A stretch of DNA of 64,000 bases from Streptomyces rhizosphaerihabitans (GCF_025399795.1 NZ_JAODTZ010000045.1:1-64000), one strand, 5' to 3'. Positions 31,274 through 39,532 are shown, counted from the stretch's first letter. Program-made: numbers and translations. The notes: generated from the letters alone by a model not told the origin.

Positions 31274-34200
31274 GTGACCGCAGAGACGCCACCCATGCCG
31301 CCCTTCCGTGATGCGAGCCTGCCGTTCGCGAAGCGCATCGACGACCTGCTGGCGCGGCTCACCCTCGACGAACGGATCGCGTTCCTGCACCAGTTCGCGC
31401 CCGCCGTCGAGCGACTCGGAGTGCGGGCCTTCCGCACCGGCCAGGAGGCACTGCACGGGGTCGCCTGGATGGGTCCGGCGACGGTGTTCCCCCAGGCCGT
31501 CGGGCTCGGCGCGACCTGGAACGAGGATCTCGTGCGCCGGATCGGGGAGGCCGTCTCGTCGGAGGTGCGCGCGATGCGCGCCCGCGACGACCGCGTGGGC
31601 CTCAACGTCTGGTCCCCCACGGTCAATCTGCTGCGCCACCCGCTGTGGGGCCGCAACGAGGAGGGCTACTCGGAGGACCCGGCGCTCACCTCCGCCGTCG
31701 CCACCGCGTACACCCGCGGGCTGCGCGGCGACCACCCGGCCTACTGGCGTACGGCGCCGGTCCTCAAGCACTGGCTCGCGCACAACAACGAGACCGGCAG
31801 GGACACTTCGTCCTCCTCCGTCCGCCCGCGCGTGCTGCACGAGTACGACCTGCGCGCCTTCCGCGACACGGTCCTGGCGGGCGCCGTCGCCGGGGTGATG
31901 CCCGCGTACAACCTGGTCAACGGCCGCCCCAACCACGTCTCGCCGTATCTGCGCGAGCACCTGCGGGCCTGGACCGACCAGGAGCTGCTGGTCTGCTCGG
32001 ACGCGGGAGCGCCCTCCAACCTGGTCGACTCCGAGCACTACTTCGACACCCACGAGGAAGCCACCGCCGCCGCGCTCCTCGCCGGCGTCGACAGCTTCAC
32101 CGACCACGGCACGGACGGCTCGCGGATCGCCGAACGCGTCCGGGGCGCCCTGGAGCGGGGCCTGCTGACCGAGGCCGGCATCGACACCGCGGTCCGCCGC
32201 CAGCTCGCCGTGCGCTTCCGGCTGGGCGAGTTCGACCCGGACCTCGACCCGTACGCCGGCACCGGCGACTTCGACACGCCCGCCCACCGCGCGCTCGCCC
32301 TGGAGGCCGCGGAACAGGCGATCGTCCTGCTCAAGAACGACGGTCTGCTGCCGCTGCGCCCCGGTGTCCGGGTCGCCGTCGTCGGCCTGCTCGCCGACGA
32401 GTGCAAGCTCGACTGGTACAGCGGAACGCTCATCCACCGTTCGACCCCGCTGGAGGGCCTGTACGAGCGTTTCGGCGCCGAGCGTGTGGACTTCGCCGAG
32501 GGCGTGGACCGCGTACGTCTGAGGACGTCGTCCGGCGGGTATCTCGCGGTACCCGCCGCCGATGACGCGTCCGGCGAGGTGCGCGGCGCCGAGGGCGCCC
32601 TCGACCCGGCGCTCCTCGCGGGCCGTACGGACCTGGCCCCGCTGACCGCCGACGCCGCCGGCACCGAACTGGCGCTGATCGACTGGGGCGAGGGAGTCCT
32701 CACCCTGCGCGCCCCCGACGGCCGGTATCTCTCCGTCGCCGACGACGGCTTCGTCCGCGCCTCCGCCGACCAGCCGGGCGGCTGGGTCGTCCAGGAGACC
32801 TTCCGGCTGGAACCCTCCGCATCCCATGAGAACGGCCACCTCCTCAAGCACCTGGGGACGGGCAGGTACGTCTCCGTCGCCGCCGACGGCGTGAAGGTTG
32901 CCGAGGAGGACGCCGGGAACCCCGAGATCTTCGGGCTGGAGTTCGGCGAACGCGGCGAGGACGCGGTGGCCCGCGCCGCCGCCGCGGCCGACGTGGTCCT
33001 CGTCGTCGCGGGCAACGACCCGCACATCAACGGCCGCGAGACCGAGGACCGTACGACACTGCGGCTGCCCGCCCAGCAGGAGCGGCTGCTGCGGGCCGCC
33101 CGCGCGGCGAACCCGGACACGGTGCTGGCCCTGGTCTCCGCCTACCCGTACGCCGTCGACCATGCCGATCTGCCCGCCCTGCTGTGGACCGCGCACGGCG
33201 GCCAGGCGGCGGGCACCGCGCTGGCCCGCGTCCTCGCCGGGGACGTCTCCCCCGCAGGCCGCCTCCCGCAGACCTGGTACGCCGGGGACGACGACCTGCC
33301 CGGCCTTCTGGACTACGACGTGATCGGCGGCCGGCAGACCTATCTCTACTTCGAGGGGACTCCGATGTTCCCGTTCGGACACGGTCTGTCCTACGCCTCG
33401 TTCGCCTACGACGACCTTCAAGTCCACCGGGACGCGGACGCGTTGACGGTCCGCTGCACCGTCACCAACACGGCGACCGTGACCGCCGACGAGGTCGTCC
33501 AGCTCTACATCCGCGCGCTCGCCCCGTCCGTGCCCCGTCCGCGCCGTGAACTGGCCGCGCACCGCCGGGTACGGCTCGCCCCGGGCGCCTCGACGGCCAT
33601 CTCCTTCGAGCTGCCGCTCCGCGCCCTGGAGTTCTGGGACGTGGCACTCGGCCGCCGGCGTCTGGAGCCTGGCGCGTACGAACTGCTGGTCGGTGCGTCC
33701 AGCGAGGACATCCGGCTCGGCGCGACCGTCGAACTCGACGGCGAACCGGGCGCTCCCCGCCCCGTCCGCGAACGCGGCCTGAACGCGGCCGACTTCGACG
33801 AGCAGCGGAACACCGCGATCGTCGACCGCGCGAAGGCGGCGGGCGACGCGGTGACCCCGGCGGACAGCGGCACGGGCGAACTTCTCTACCGGGACTGCGA
33901 CTTCGGCGAGGGGGTCACCGGGGTCGTCATCGAGGCGACGGGCGAGGGGGTCGTCGAACTCTCGCTGGACGGCGGCCCGTCGACGTCCTGGCTCCCGGCG
34001 GGCGGTGCGCCGGACACCGGACTGCCGCCAGGCGGTGCGCGGGTCACCGAACCGCGGCCCCGCGATGCGCGGGTCAACGAACCGCAGCCGCACGGTGCGC
34101 GTGTCACCGAACTGCCGCCGGACGGCAAGCCGGTCGCCGAAGTCACGCTGAGCGGAACGCGAGGGCCCTACGACTACCGCACCCTCACCGCCCCGTTCAC

Positions 34201-34276
34201 CGCCGACGGTGTGCACGACGTCCACCTCAGACTGCGCGGCCCCGTCCGGCTCGCGCACGTCGGCTTCTCCGGCTGA
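31274..34276 (+). CDS. Large GH3 beta-glycosidase with inserted beta-trefoil-like domain
   Basis: A 1000-residue GH3 enzyme without a signal peptide. The N-terminal barrel (about 15-340) has the likely nucleophile Asp in VCSDAGAPS (about 242). The alpha/beta domain starts near 345 and is interrupted at about 414-556 by a segment that twice repeats a YLAV/YLSV/YVSV-containing pattern, like fascin or ricin-type trefoils. It then resumes with NGRETEDRTTLRLP (about 585-598), where the acid/base Glu probably lies. A fibronectin-III-like domain (about 700-810) and a C-terminal carbohydrate-binding-like domain broken by 10-residue repeats follow. Beta-glucosidase or beta-xylosidase activity is inferred. 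AAGGGA precedes the GTG start. Confidence 0.88.
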   Translation: MTAETPPMPPFRDASLPFAKRIDDLLARLTLDERIAFLHQFAPAVERLGVRAFRTGQEALHGVAWMGPATVFPQAVGLGATWNEDLVRRIGEAVSSEVRAMRARDDRVGLNVWSPTVNLLRHPLWGRNEEGYSEDPALTSAVATAYTRGLRGDHPAYWRTAPVLKHWLAHNNETGRDTSSSSVRPRVLHEYDLRAFRDTVLAGAVAGVMPAYNLVNGRPNHVSPYLREHLRAWTDQELLVCSDAGAPSNLVDSEHYFDTHEEATAAALLAGVDSFTDHGTDGSRIAERVRGALERGLLTEAGIDTAVRRQLAVRFRLGEFDPDLDPYAGTGDFDTPAHRALALEAAEQAIVLLKNDGLLPLRPGVRVAVVGLLADECKLDWYSGTLIHRSTPLEGLYERFGAERVDFAEGVDRVRLRTSSGGYLAVPAADDASGEVRGAEGALDPALLAGRTDLAPLTADAAGTELALIDWGEGVLTLRAPDGRYLSVADDGFVRASADQPGGWVVQETFRLEPSASHENGHLLKHLGTGRYVSVAADGVKVAEEDAGNPEIFGLEFGERGEDAVARAAAAADVVLVVAGNDPHINGRETEDRTTLRLPAQQERLLRAARAANPDTVLALVSAYPYAVDHADLPALLWTAHGGQAAGTALARVLAGDVSPAGRLPQTWYAGDDDLPGLLDYDVIGGRQTYLYFEGTPMFPFGHGLSYASFAYDDLQVHRDADALTVRCTVTNTATVTADEVVQLYIRALAPSVPRPRRELAAHRRVRLAPGASTAISFELPLRALEFWDVALGRRRLEPGAYELLVGASSEDIRLGATVELDGEPGAPRPVRERGLNAADFDEQRNTAIVDRAKAAGDAVTPADSGTGELLYRDCDFGEGVTGVVIEATGEGVVELSLDGGPSTSWLPAGGAPDTGLPPGGARVTEPRPRDARVNEPQPHGARVTELPPDGKPVAEVTLSGTRGPYDYRTLTAPFTADGVHDVHLRLRGPVRLAHVGFSG
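34001..34150. repeat. Five in-frame 30-bp repeats in the GH3 C-terminus
   Basis: Five consecutive 30-bp units start at 34001, 34031, 34061, 34091 and 34121, each beginning GGCGGTGCGC or a variant. They encode the decapeptides GGAPDTGLPP, GGARVTEPRP, RDARVNEPQP, HGARVTELPP and a partial DGKPVAE. They form a Pro-rich loop inserted in the last beta domain (residues about 910-958). Confidence 0.92.
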
Positions 34277-34297
34277 GGGTCCGGAGGAGCCGGCACA

Positions 34298-34333
34298 GGG
34301 GTCCGGCACCGGAAGGCATCGGTGCCGGGCCCC
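34298..34333 (+). terminator. Terminator downstream of GH3
   Basis: A 14-bp stem with one G-T pair (GGGGTCCGGCACCG at 34298-34311, CGGTGCCGGGCCCC at 34320-34333), 8-base loop, followed by TTCTCT. It lies 22 bp past the GH3 stop. Confidence 0.75.
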
Positions 34334-34351
34334 TTCTCTGGCGACCTTAGC

Positions 34352-34366
34352 TGAAAACGATTGTCA
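34352..34366. promoter_or_regulatory. Zur/Fur-like box
   Basis: TGAAAACGATTGTCA matches the remembered actinobacterial Zur consensus TGAAAATGATTTTCA at 13 of 15 positions. A partial second inverted half (CGTTTTCGGTCA) follows at about 34377-34388. No protein gene starts just downstream on either strand; the nearest rightward element is the candidate small RNA. Confidence 0.45.
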
Positions 34367-34499
34367 CTAGACATGCCGTTTTCGGTCACGTCCCGACGGA
34401 CGGACGGCCGGAGCCCGTGGGTGTCTTCGAGCTCTTCCGAGAACACCCGGCCGCACACCTGCCGCGAATGCTCAGCAGTCCCGCCCCGGGCCGGGGCGT

Positions 34500-34527
34500 T
34501 TGTTCCTCCCTGGCCGTGCGCTAACAT
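34500..34527 (+). promoter_or_regulatory. Promoter of candidate small RNA
   Basis: TTGTTC (34500-34505) and TAACAT (34522-34527), 16 bp apart, form a reasonable housekeeping-sigma promoter. The transcript would start near 34534. Confidence 0.5.
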
Positions 34528-34533
34528 GATCTT

Positions 34534-34681
34534 CAGCAGATCAGCGGAGGTCACGCCGGTCCGCGATGCGTTGGTGGTCCAAGGAAAGACGCCCCGCTTC
34601 CTGCGGGGAAATGCAGGTGCAAGGCCTGCCCGGCGCTCTGTGAAGACCCTGTCCTGCATTGTCCGGGACAGGGTCTTTTTT
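34534..34681 (+). ncRNA. Candidate structured small RNA with intrinsic terminator
   Basis: About 148 nt in the protein-free stretch 34277-34861. Hairpins visible in order: GCGGA/TCCGC (34544-34564), CCCCGC/GCGGGG around TTCCT (34592-34608), GCAGG/CCTGC around a TGCAAGG loop (34613-34629), and a terminator (34643-34677) followed by six T. The GGTGCAA hairpin resembles the P5 element of cobalamin riboswitches, but the rest of that fold is not evident and no rightward gene follows; the next gene, a LuxR regulator, points towards it. It could be an independent sRNA or a regulatory leader that has lost its gene. Identity is unresolved. Confidence 0.55.
34643..34681 (+). terminator. U-tract intrinsic terminator of the small RNA
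   Basis: A 12-bp stem (AAGACCCTGTCC at 34643-34654, complement at 34666-34677), 11-base loop, and six T at 34676-34681. True U-tract terminators are uncommon in Streptomyces, which strengthens the case for a dedicated RNA gene here. Confidence 0.8.
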
Positions 34682-34861
34682 GTCCGGGTCCGGCTCACAC
34701 GGGCCGATTCCGGCGGGGCGACGGGGCTGCGTGAGCCCGTGCGGGCCCGTGTTGGCGCGGCGACCGTGGCACGCGGGTCGTCGGCGTGAAACCGCAGCGC
34801 ACGGGCGAAGCCCTGCGCGCCGAGCGGTCGCCGTCGTGCTGCCTCGTCCCTGGACGGCAAT

Positions 34862-35779
34862 TCAGGGTCGGGCCGGCAGCCAGCCCTGCTGAACGGCGCG
34901 CACGCCGGCCTCGAAACGGCTGCGTGCGCCCAGGCGGTCCATCAGTTCGGAGGCGATCCGCCGGGCCGTGCGGTGCGACACCCCGAGCCGTTTGGCGATC
35001 GCCTCGTCGGTATGGCCCCCGGCCAGGAGACGGAGGGCGGTCGCCTGCTGGCCGGTGAGCCCGTTCGGGTCGGTGGGGACGACCTCGCCGAGCGGCCGGG
35101 CGGCCTCCCAGGTGGTCTCGAAGAGCGCGCACAGCGCGGTGAGCGTGCCCTGGCCGGTCAGCAGGACGGCGCCCGCGGCGGTGTCGTCGCTGCTGACCGA
35201 GATCATGGCGGTCCGCCGGTCCATGAGGATCATCCGGGTCGGCAGGGACGGAATCGTGCGGATCCGGCCGCCCAGTCGGGCCAGCCAGGTGGCGTGTTCG
35301 ACGGTGGGCCGGTTGGTGCGGACGCTGTCGAGGTAGATCGTGCGCATGCGCACCCCGCGGCCGAGCAGATCCTGGTTGAGCGGCCGTGAGGCCGCCATGT
35401 TCTCCGCGGTCTGCGGACCGCCCGGGGCGAAGGTCAGGAACTCCTCGCGCACCTCCCGGGTGAGCACGGCCAGCCGGTCGCGTATCTGGTCGAGGCCGAC
35501 CAGTTGCTCCACCCCGGGATGGCTGGTGGCCGGACGGAGCTCGGCGTACTCGGAGATGAGCTGGGCCGCGGCCGCCCGCGAGGCTTCGAGGCGCTGCTGG
35601 TGGGCCGCCAGCTGGGCCTGCTGGCGGCCCATCAGGATCTCCATGCCTATGTCCGGGGAGACCGCCCGGAGCCGGCTCGCGTCCCCGGCGGCGGGGCGCA
35701 CCAGAGCTAACTCGCTCAGTGTGTCGAGGGCGTCGCGCACCTCTTCCCCGGACAGCCCACCGTCCATGAGTCTTTGCAC
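34862..35779 (-). CDS. LuxR/TrmB-type transcriptional regulator, apparently short at the N-terminus
   Basis: A regulator of about 305 residues. The C-terminal LuxR helix-turn-helix is clear (GLTGQQATALRLLAGGHTDEAIAKRLGVSHRTARRIASELMDR at about 240-285). The middle (about 100-230) resembles the phospholipase-D-like sensor region of this Streptomyces family. The usual N-terminal TrmB-like winged helix seems to be missing its first 35-45 residues: the protein begins inside what looks like its second half (GLSGEEVRDALDTLSELALV). The strong aldehyde dehydrogenase terminator lies 18 bp upstream of the GTG, leaving little room for a promoter. It may be a truncated, partly functional gene. Confidence 0.72.
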   Translation of the reverse strand: MQRLMDGGLSGEEVRDALDTLSELALVRPAAGDASRLRAVSPDIGMEILMGRQQAQLAAHQQRLEASRAAAAQLISEYAELRPATSHPGVEQLVGLDQIRDRLAVLTREVREEFLTFAPGGPQTAENMAASRPLNQDLLGRGVRMRTIYLDSVRTNRPTVEHATWLARLGGRIRTIPSLPTRMILMDRRTAMISVSSDDTAAGAVLLTGQGTLTALCALFETTWEAARPLGEVVPTDPNGLTGQQATALRLLAGGHTDEAIAKRLGVSHRTARRIASELMDRLGARSRFEAGVRAVQQGWLPARP

Positions 35780-35796
35780 GTCGGACCGCCGGACAC

Positions 35797-35839
35797 GCCG
35801 ACGGCCGGAGCCCCCGCACAGTGGGCTCCGGCCGTCGGC
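35797..35839 (-). terminator. Terminator of the aldehyde dehydrogenase gene
   Basis: A perfect 17-bp stem (GCCGACGGCCGGAGCCC at 35797-35813, complement at 35823-35839) with a 9-base loop, 17 bp beyond the dehydrogenase stop. Confidence 0.85.
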
Positions 35840-35855
35840 TTCGGTGAGGTCTCCG

Positions 35856-37319
35856 TCAGAGGGCGAGACCCGTCAGCACCAGCACTCGCTCGTACGTGTA
35901 GTCGTCCATCGCGAACTTGACGCCCTCGCGGCCGACACCGGACTGCTTCGCACCGCCGTACGGCATCTGGTCGGCGCGGTAGGACGGCACGTCGCCGATC
36001 ACGACGCCGCCCACCTCCAGGGCGCGGTGCGCGCGGAAGGCGGTCTGCAGGTCGTGCGTGAACACGCCTGTCTGGAGGCCGTACTTGGAGCTGTTGGCGG
36101 CGGCGAAGGCCGCGGCCTCGCCCTCCACCTTCTGCACGGTGAGGACCGGTCCGAAGACCTCCTCGCAGGAGATCGTGACATTGGCCGGCACGTCGGCGAG
36201 GACGGTCGGCGCGTAGGAGGCGCCGTCGCGCTTGCCACCGGTGAGCAGCGTGGCGCCGGCCGCGACGGCCTCGTCCACCCACGACTCGACGCGCTCGGCG
36301 GCGGCCTCGCTGACCAGCGGGCCGACATCCGTGGTGTCGTCGGACGGGTCGCCGGTGACCTGGGCCTCGACGGCGGCGACGATGCGCGGCAGCAGCCGGT
36401 CGTACACCGCGGCGTCCGCGATCACGCGCTGCACCGAGATGCAGGACTGGCCGCCCTGGTAGTTGGAGAAGGTCGCGATCCGGGTCGCCGCCCAGTCCAG
36501 GTCCGCGTCGCTCGCGAAGTCGGCGAGGACGACGGCCGCGCCGTTGCCGCCCAGTTCCAGGGTGCAGTGCTTGCGCGGCACCGAGTCCATGATCGCGTAA
36601 CCGACCGTCTCGGACCCGGTGAAGGAGATGACCGGAAGGCGCTCGTCCTGGACCAGGGCGGGCATCTTGTCGTTGGCGACCGGCAGGATGCTCCAGGAAC
36701 CGGCCGGGAGGTCGGTCTCGGCCAGCAGGTCGCCGATGATCAGGCCGGACAGCGGGGTCGCGGGCGCCGGCTTCAGGATGATCGGGGCACCCGCGGCGAT
36801 GGCCGGGGCGACCTTGTGGGCGCACAGGTTCAGCGGGAAGTTGAAGGGCGCGATGCCGAGGACGACACCCTTGGGGAAGCGGCGCGTGAGAGCGAGCCGG
36901 CCCTGACCACCCAGGTCGGTGTCGAGGCGCTGCGCCTCGCCGCCGTTGAAGCGGCGGGCCTCCTCCGCGGCGAAGCGGAACACGGACACCGCGCGGCCGA
37001 CCTCGCCCCGGGCCCACTTGATCGGCTTGCCGTTCTCGGCGGAGATGAGCTGCGCGATCTCCTCGGTGCGCTCGGCGAGGCGGCGCGAGACGTGATCGAG
37101 GGCGGCGGCGCGTACGTGGGCCGGGGTGGCGGCGAACTCGTCGCACACGGCGTACGCGGCGGCCACGGCCTCCTCGACCTGGGCCTCGGTGGGCACGCTG
37201 ACCTGACCGACGACCCGGCCGTCCCACGGCGAGGTGACGTCGAACGCGGTCTCACCGGTGGCCCGGCGACCGGCGAGCCAGAAGGCGTGGGGGGCCCCCA
37301 CAATCTTTTCCTGGGGCAT
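35856..37319 (-). CDS. NAD(P)-dependent aldehyde dehydrogenase
   Basis: A 487-residue ALDH. Cofactor-binding segments include APFNFPLNL (about 145) and FTGSETVG (about 230). The general-base Glu lies in CTLELGGN (about 252), the catalytic Cys in GGQSCISV (about 286), and a conserved Glu in CEEVFGPVL (about 385). The family oxidises an aldehyde to its acid; the substrate is not fixed by sequence. The adjacent PucR regulator and nearby gabT suggest an amine-derived semialdehyde. The ATG at 37319 was chosen for the ALDH N-terminus; the GAAGGG upstream is rather far (about 13 bases). Confidence 0.9.
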   Translation of the reverse strand: MPQEKIVGAPHAFWLAGRRATGETAFDVTSPWDGRVVGQVSVPTEAQVEEAVAAAYAVCDEFAATPAHVRAAALDHVSRRLAERTEEIAQLISAENGKPIKWARGEVGRAVSVFRFAAEEARRFNGGEAQRLDTDLGGQGRLALTRRFPKGVVLGIAPFNFPLNLCAHKVAPAIAAGAPIILKPAPATPLSGLIIGDLLAETDLPAGSWSILPVANDKMPALVQDERLPVISFTGSETVGYAIMDSVPRKHCTLELGGNGAAVVLADFASDADLDWAATRIATFSNYQGGQSCISVQRVIADAAVYDRLLPRIVAAVEAQVTGDPSDDTTDVGPLVSEAAAERVESWVDEAVAAGATLLTGGKRDGASYAPTVLADVPANVTISCEEVFGPVLTVQKVEGEAAAFAAANSSKYGLQTGVFTHDLQTAFRAHRALEVGGVVIGDVPSYRADQMPYGGAKQSGVGREGVKFAMDDYTYERVLVLTGLAL

Positions 37320-37493
37320 GTGCGAGTCCCGGCCCTTCCATTTGAGGGGGTGTCCATTGGGGGGTGTTGCTGGTGGTCCTGCGCTTTCCCGTCCACGGTA
37401 GGGCCGGGACCACCGCCGGTGGTTTGTCCGGCGCGTAGCAGTCGGGGAGTGGGGTACGCCGGTTTGGCCTGATCGTCTAGATCCATCCGAAGG

Positions 37494-37585
37494 CGTCGGG
37501 GCTGGGTTCCCGACGGCAGCCGAACGGCGTCGGGGGCTGGGGGTTCCCGACGGCAGTCGAGGCTGGAGTCCCCGACGGCGGTCGA
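37494..37585. repeat. Repeated hairpin units downstream of pucR
   Basis: The 447-bp gap 37320-37766 has no gene. It holds three degenerate copies of GGCTGG-(N)-TCCCGACGGC(A/G)G(C/T)CGA at 37500-37523, 37535-37560 and 37561-37585. The first two also form 7-bp hairpins (CGTCGGG/CCCGACG at 37494-37515 and 37528-37552) that could end pucR transcripts. Nearer pucR, 37678-37740 repeats ATGCCCA(C/T)(G/A)C motifs. Confidence 0.65.
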
Positions 37586-37766
37586 GGTGGAGTGGGGTGG
37601 GGTGGGGTCGCCGGTGGTCGGTGACCTGTGGCCGACAGCCGGTGCGGACAGGTCGCCGAGGCCACCGCGCCCGCGCCTCATGCCCACGCGCCACGCCCCA
37701 TGCCCATACACATGCCCATGCGCCGCGCCCCTGCCCGAGCGCGCCACCGTCAGCGGCGGGGTCGGT

Positions 37767-39434
37767 TCACTCCCCCGTCGCGGTCGTGGTCTTCAGGGCC
37801 AGCCAGAGTTCCATCCGGACGTCGGGATCGTCCAGCGATCGTCCGAGGATCTCCTCGACCCTGCGCATCCGGTAGCGCAGCGTGTGCCGGTGGACCCCCA
37901 GGTCGGCGGCCGCCGCGTCCCACTGGCCGTGGCGCGACAGCCACGCCCGCAGCGAGGCGACCAGGTCCCCGCGTCCGGTGGCGTCGTGATCGTGCAGGGC
38001 CCGCAGGAGCCCGTCCGCGAACGCCCGCACCGCGTCGTCCGCGAGCAGCGGCAGAACGGACCCGGCCGCCAGTTCCTCGTGCTCGACGAGGAACCGGCCC
38101 CGCCGCCGGGCGACGGACAGGGCCTGTTCGGCCTGCTTGTAGGCGGCGCGGGCGGCGATCGGGCCGGCGGGGGCCGAGAGCCCGACGACGAGTTCGTCCT
38201 CGTCGACGGTGGCCCCGGCGGGCTGCTCGCGCGGGACGGCCCGCGCCGACTCCAGCACCACGGCGTAGTCCCCGCAGGCGGCGACCGCGGCACCGCCGTC
38301 CACGGCGAGGACGACCAGCCGCTCCCCGTCGGGCACGACGAGCACGGACTCCCCGGAACGCGCGGCGGCGGATTCGACGACCTCGGCCAGGCCGCCCAGC
38401 GGATCGCCGTTGACGTCGGGCACGGCGACGGCCGTCTTCGAGGGCGCGGCGGCGCCCACGCGCGCGCGCCCGTCGGCGTGCGCCCGTCCGGCCGACGCGG
38501 ACACCGACTCCGCGATGATCAGCCGGAAGGGCGCGTCGAGCAGTTCGCCGTACAGGTCCCCGGCGACAGCCCGTGCGTGGTCGGGCTCCCCTGCGAGCAG
38601 CATCCCCAGCACGGCCGCGCCGATCCGCTGCTCGGCGGCGTGCAGGGACCGCGAGCGTTCCGTGGTGAGCGTCAGCAGGGCGATCGCCGAGTGCACGGCG
38701 TAGCGCTCGGCGGTGCCGAGGGCTCCGGCGGTCCCGACGGCGAGCGCGGCGCGCGGCCTGCGGCCCGTCCCGAGGGAGTGCAGTTCGACGCGGTCCTCCC
38801 CGCCCACCACCGAGCTCGCGGGTGCGGGCCGCTCGCGCAGTCGCTCCACGTCCGGGGTGAGCCGCGCGGCGCGGCGCCCCGCCCAGTCCGGCGCGGTGGC
38901 GACGACGGCGCCGGACGCGTCGTAGAGCGCCGCCCATCCGTCGACCTGTCCGGCGAGCGCGCCGAGAAGTCCTTCCGGTCCGTCGTTCAGCGCCTGCTTG
39001 GTGAGTTCGCGCTGCGCGGCGAACCCGGCGGTGACGGCCCGGTACTGATCCGCGGCGATGGCGGCGGACACGGCCTTGCTGATGGCGAGGAAGGGGGTGC
39101 GCCGGGGTACTTCGAGGAGCGGCAACCCCTCCTCCTCGGCCGCGTCGACGAGCGCCTTCGGGATCTCGTCGTAGTTGACCCCGACGGCGAAGCCGAGCCC
39201 GACGACTCCGGCGTCGGCCAGCCGCTTCACGTAGCGCCGCATGACGTCGGGATCGTCCGCGTCCAGCTTGAGCGCGGTGATCAGCAGCAGTTCCCCGCCC
39301 TCCATGTACGGCACGGGGTCGGCGAGCTCGCTGACATGTGCCCAGCGGACCGGCACGTCCAGGCGGTCCTCGCCCGCACGCACCATGAGCTTGAGCGCGG
39401 AGTGGTGGACGAGCGAGGCGAGCGTGGGGGGCAT
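37767..39434 (-). CDS. PucR family transcriptional regulator
   Basis: A 555-residue PucR-type regulator. The N-terminal PucR domain (PPTLASLVHHSALKLMV, then WAHVSELADP, residues 2-125) probably senses a purine- or amine-type ligand. A GGDEF-like middle region lies at about 290-420, and the C-terminal helix-turn-helix is DLGVHRHTLRYRMRRVEEIL (about 510-530). It lies upstream of, and in the same direction as, the aldehyde dehydrogenase, separated by repeat hairpins. Regulators of this group often control amino-acid or polyamine catabolism, so control of the dehydrogenase and gabT is a reasonable inference. Confidence 0.92.
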   Translation of the reverse strand: MPPTLASLVHHSALKLMVRAGEDRLDVPVRWAHVSELADPVPYMEGGELLLITALKLDADDPDVMRRYVKRLADAGVVGLGFAVGVNYDEIPKALVDAAEEEGLPLLEVPRRTPFLAISKAVSAAIAADQYRAVTAGFAAQRELTKQALNDGPEGLLGALAGQVDGWAALYDASGAVVATAPDWAGRRAARLTPDVERLRERPAPASSVVGGEDRVELHSLGTGRRPRAALAVGTAGALGTAERYAVHSAIALLTLTTERSRSLHAAEQRIGAAVLGMLLAGEPDHARAVAGDLYGELLDAPFRLIIAESVSASAGRAHADGRARVGAAAPSKTAVAVPDVNGDPLGGLAEVVESAAARSGESVLVVPDGERLVVLAVDGGAAVAACGDYAVVLESARAVPREQPAGATVDEDELVVGLSAPAGPIAARAAYKQAEQALSVARRRGRFLVEHEELAAGSVLPLLADDAVRAFADGLLRALHDHDATGRGDLVASLRAWLSRHGQWDAAAADLGVHRHTLRYRMRRVEEILGRSLDDPDVRMELWLALKTTTATGE

Positions 39435-39532
39435 GAGGCCTTCAGGTCTGTGTGATCTCTGTGATCTTTTGGCCGCTGCGTATGAACGGCCTGTATCGAT
39501 TCTGCCTCACCGTACGGTCGCCGTGTGCGTTC

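Noticed and set aside
34520..34681. Full cobalamin riboswitch
   Set aside because: Only one hairpin resembles P5. The conserved CCCGCCACTGT region is not present, P4 does not pair, and no controlled gene follows.
34361..34789. Open frame over the small RNA region
   Set aside because: It starts at a TTG in the Zur-like box and has Ser/Arg-rich composition without coding bias. The hairpins and terminator explain the region better.
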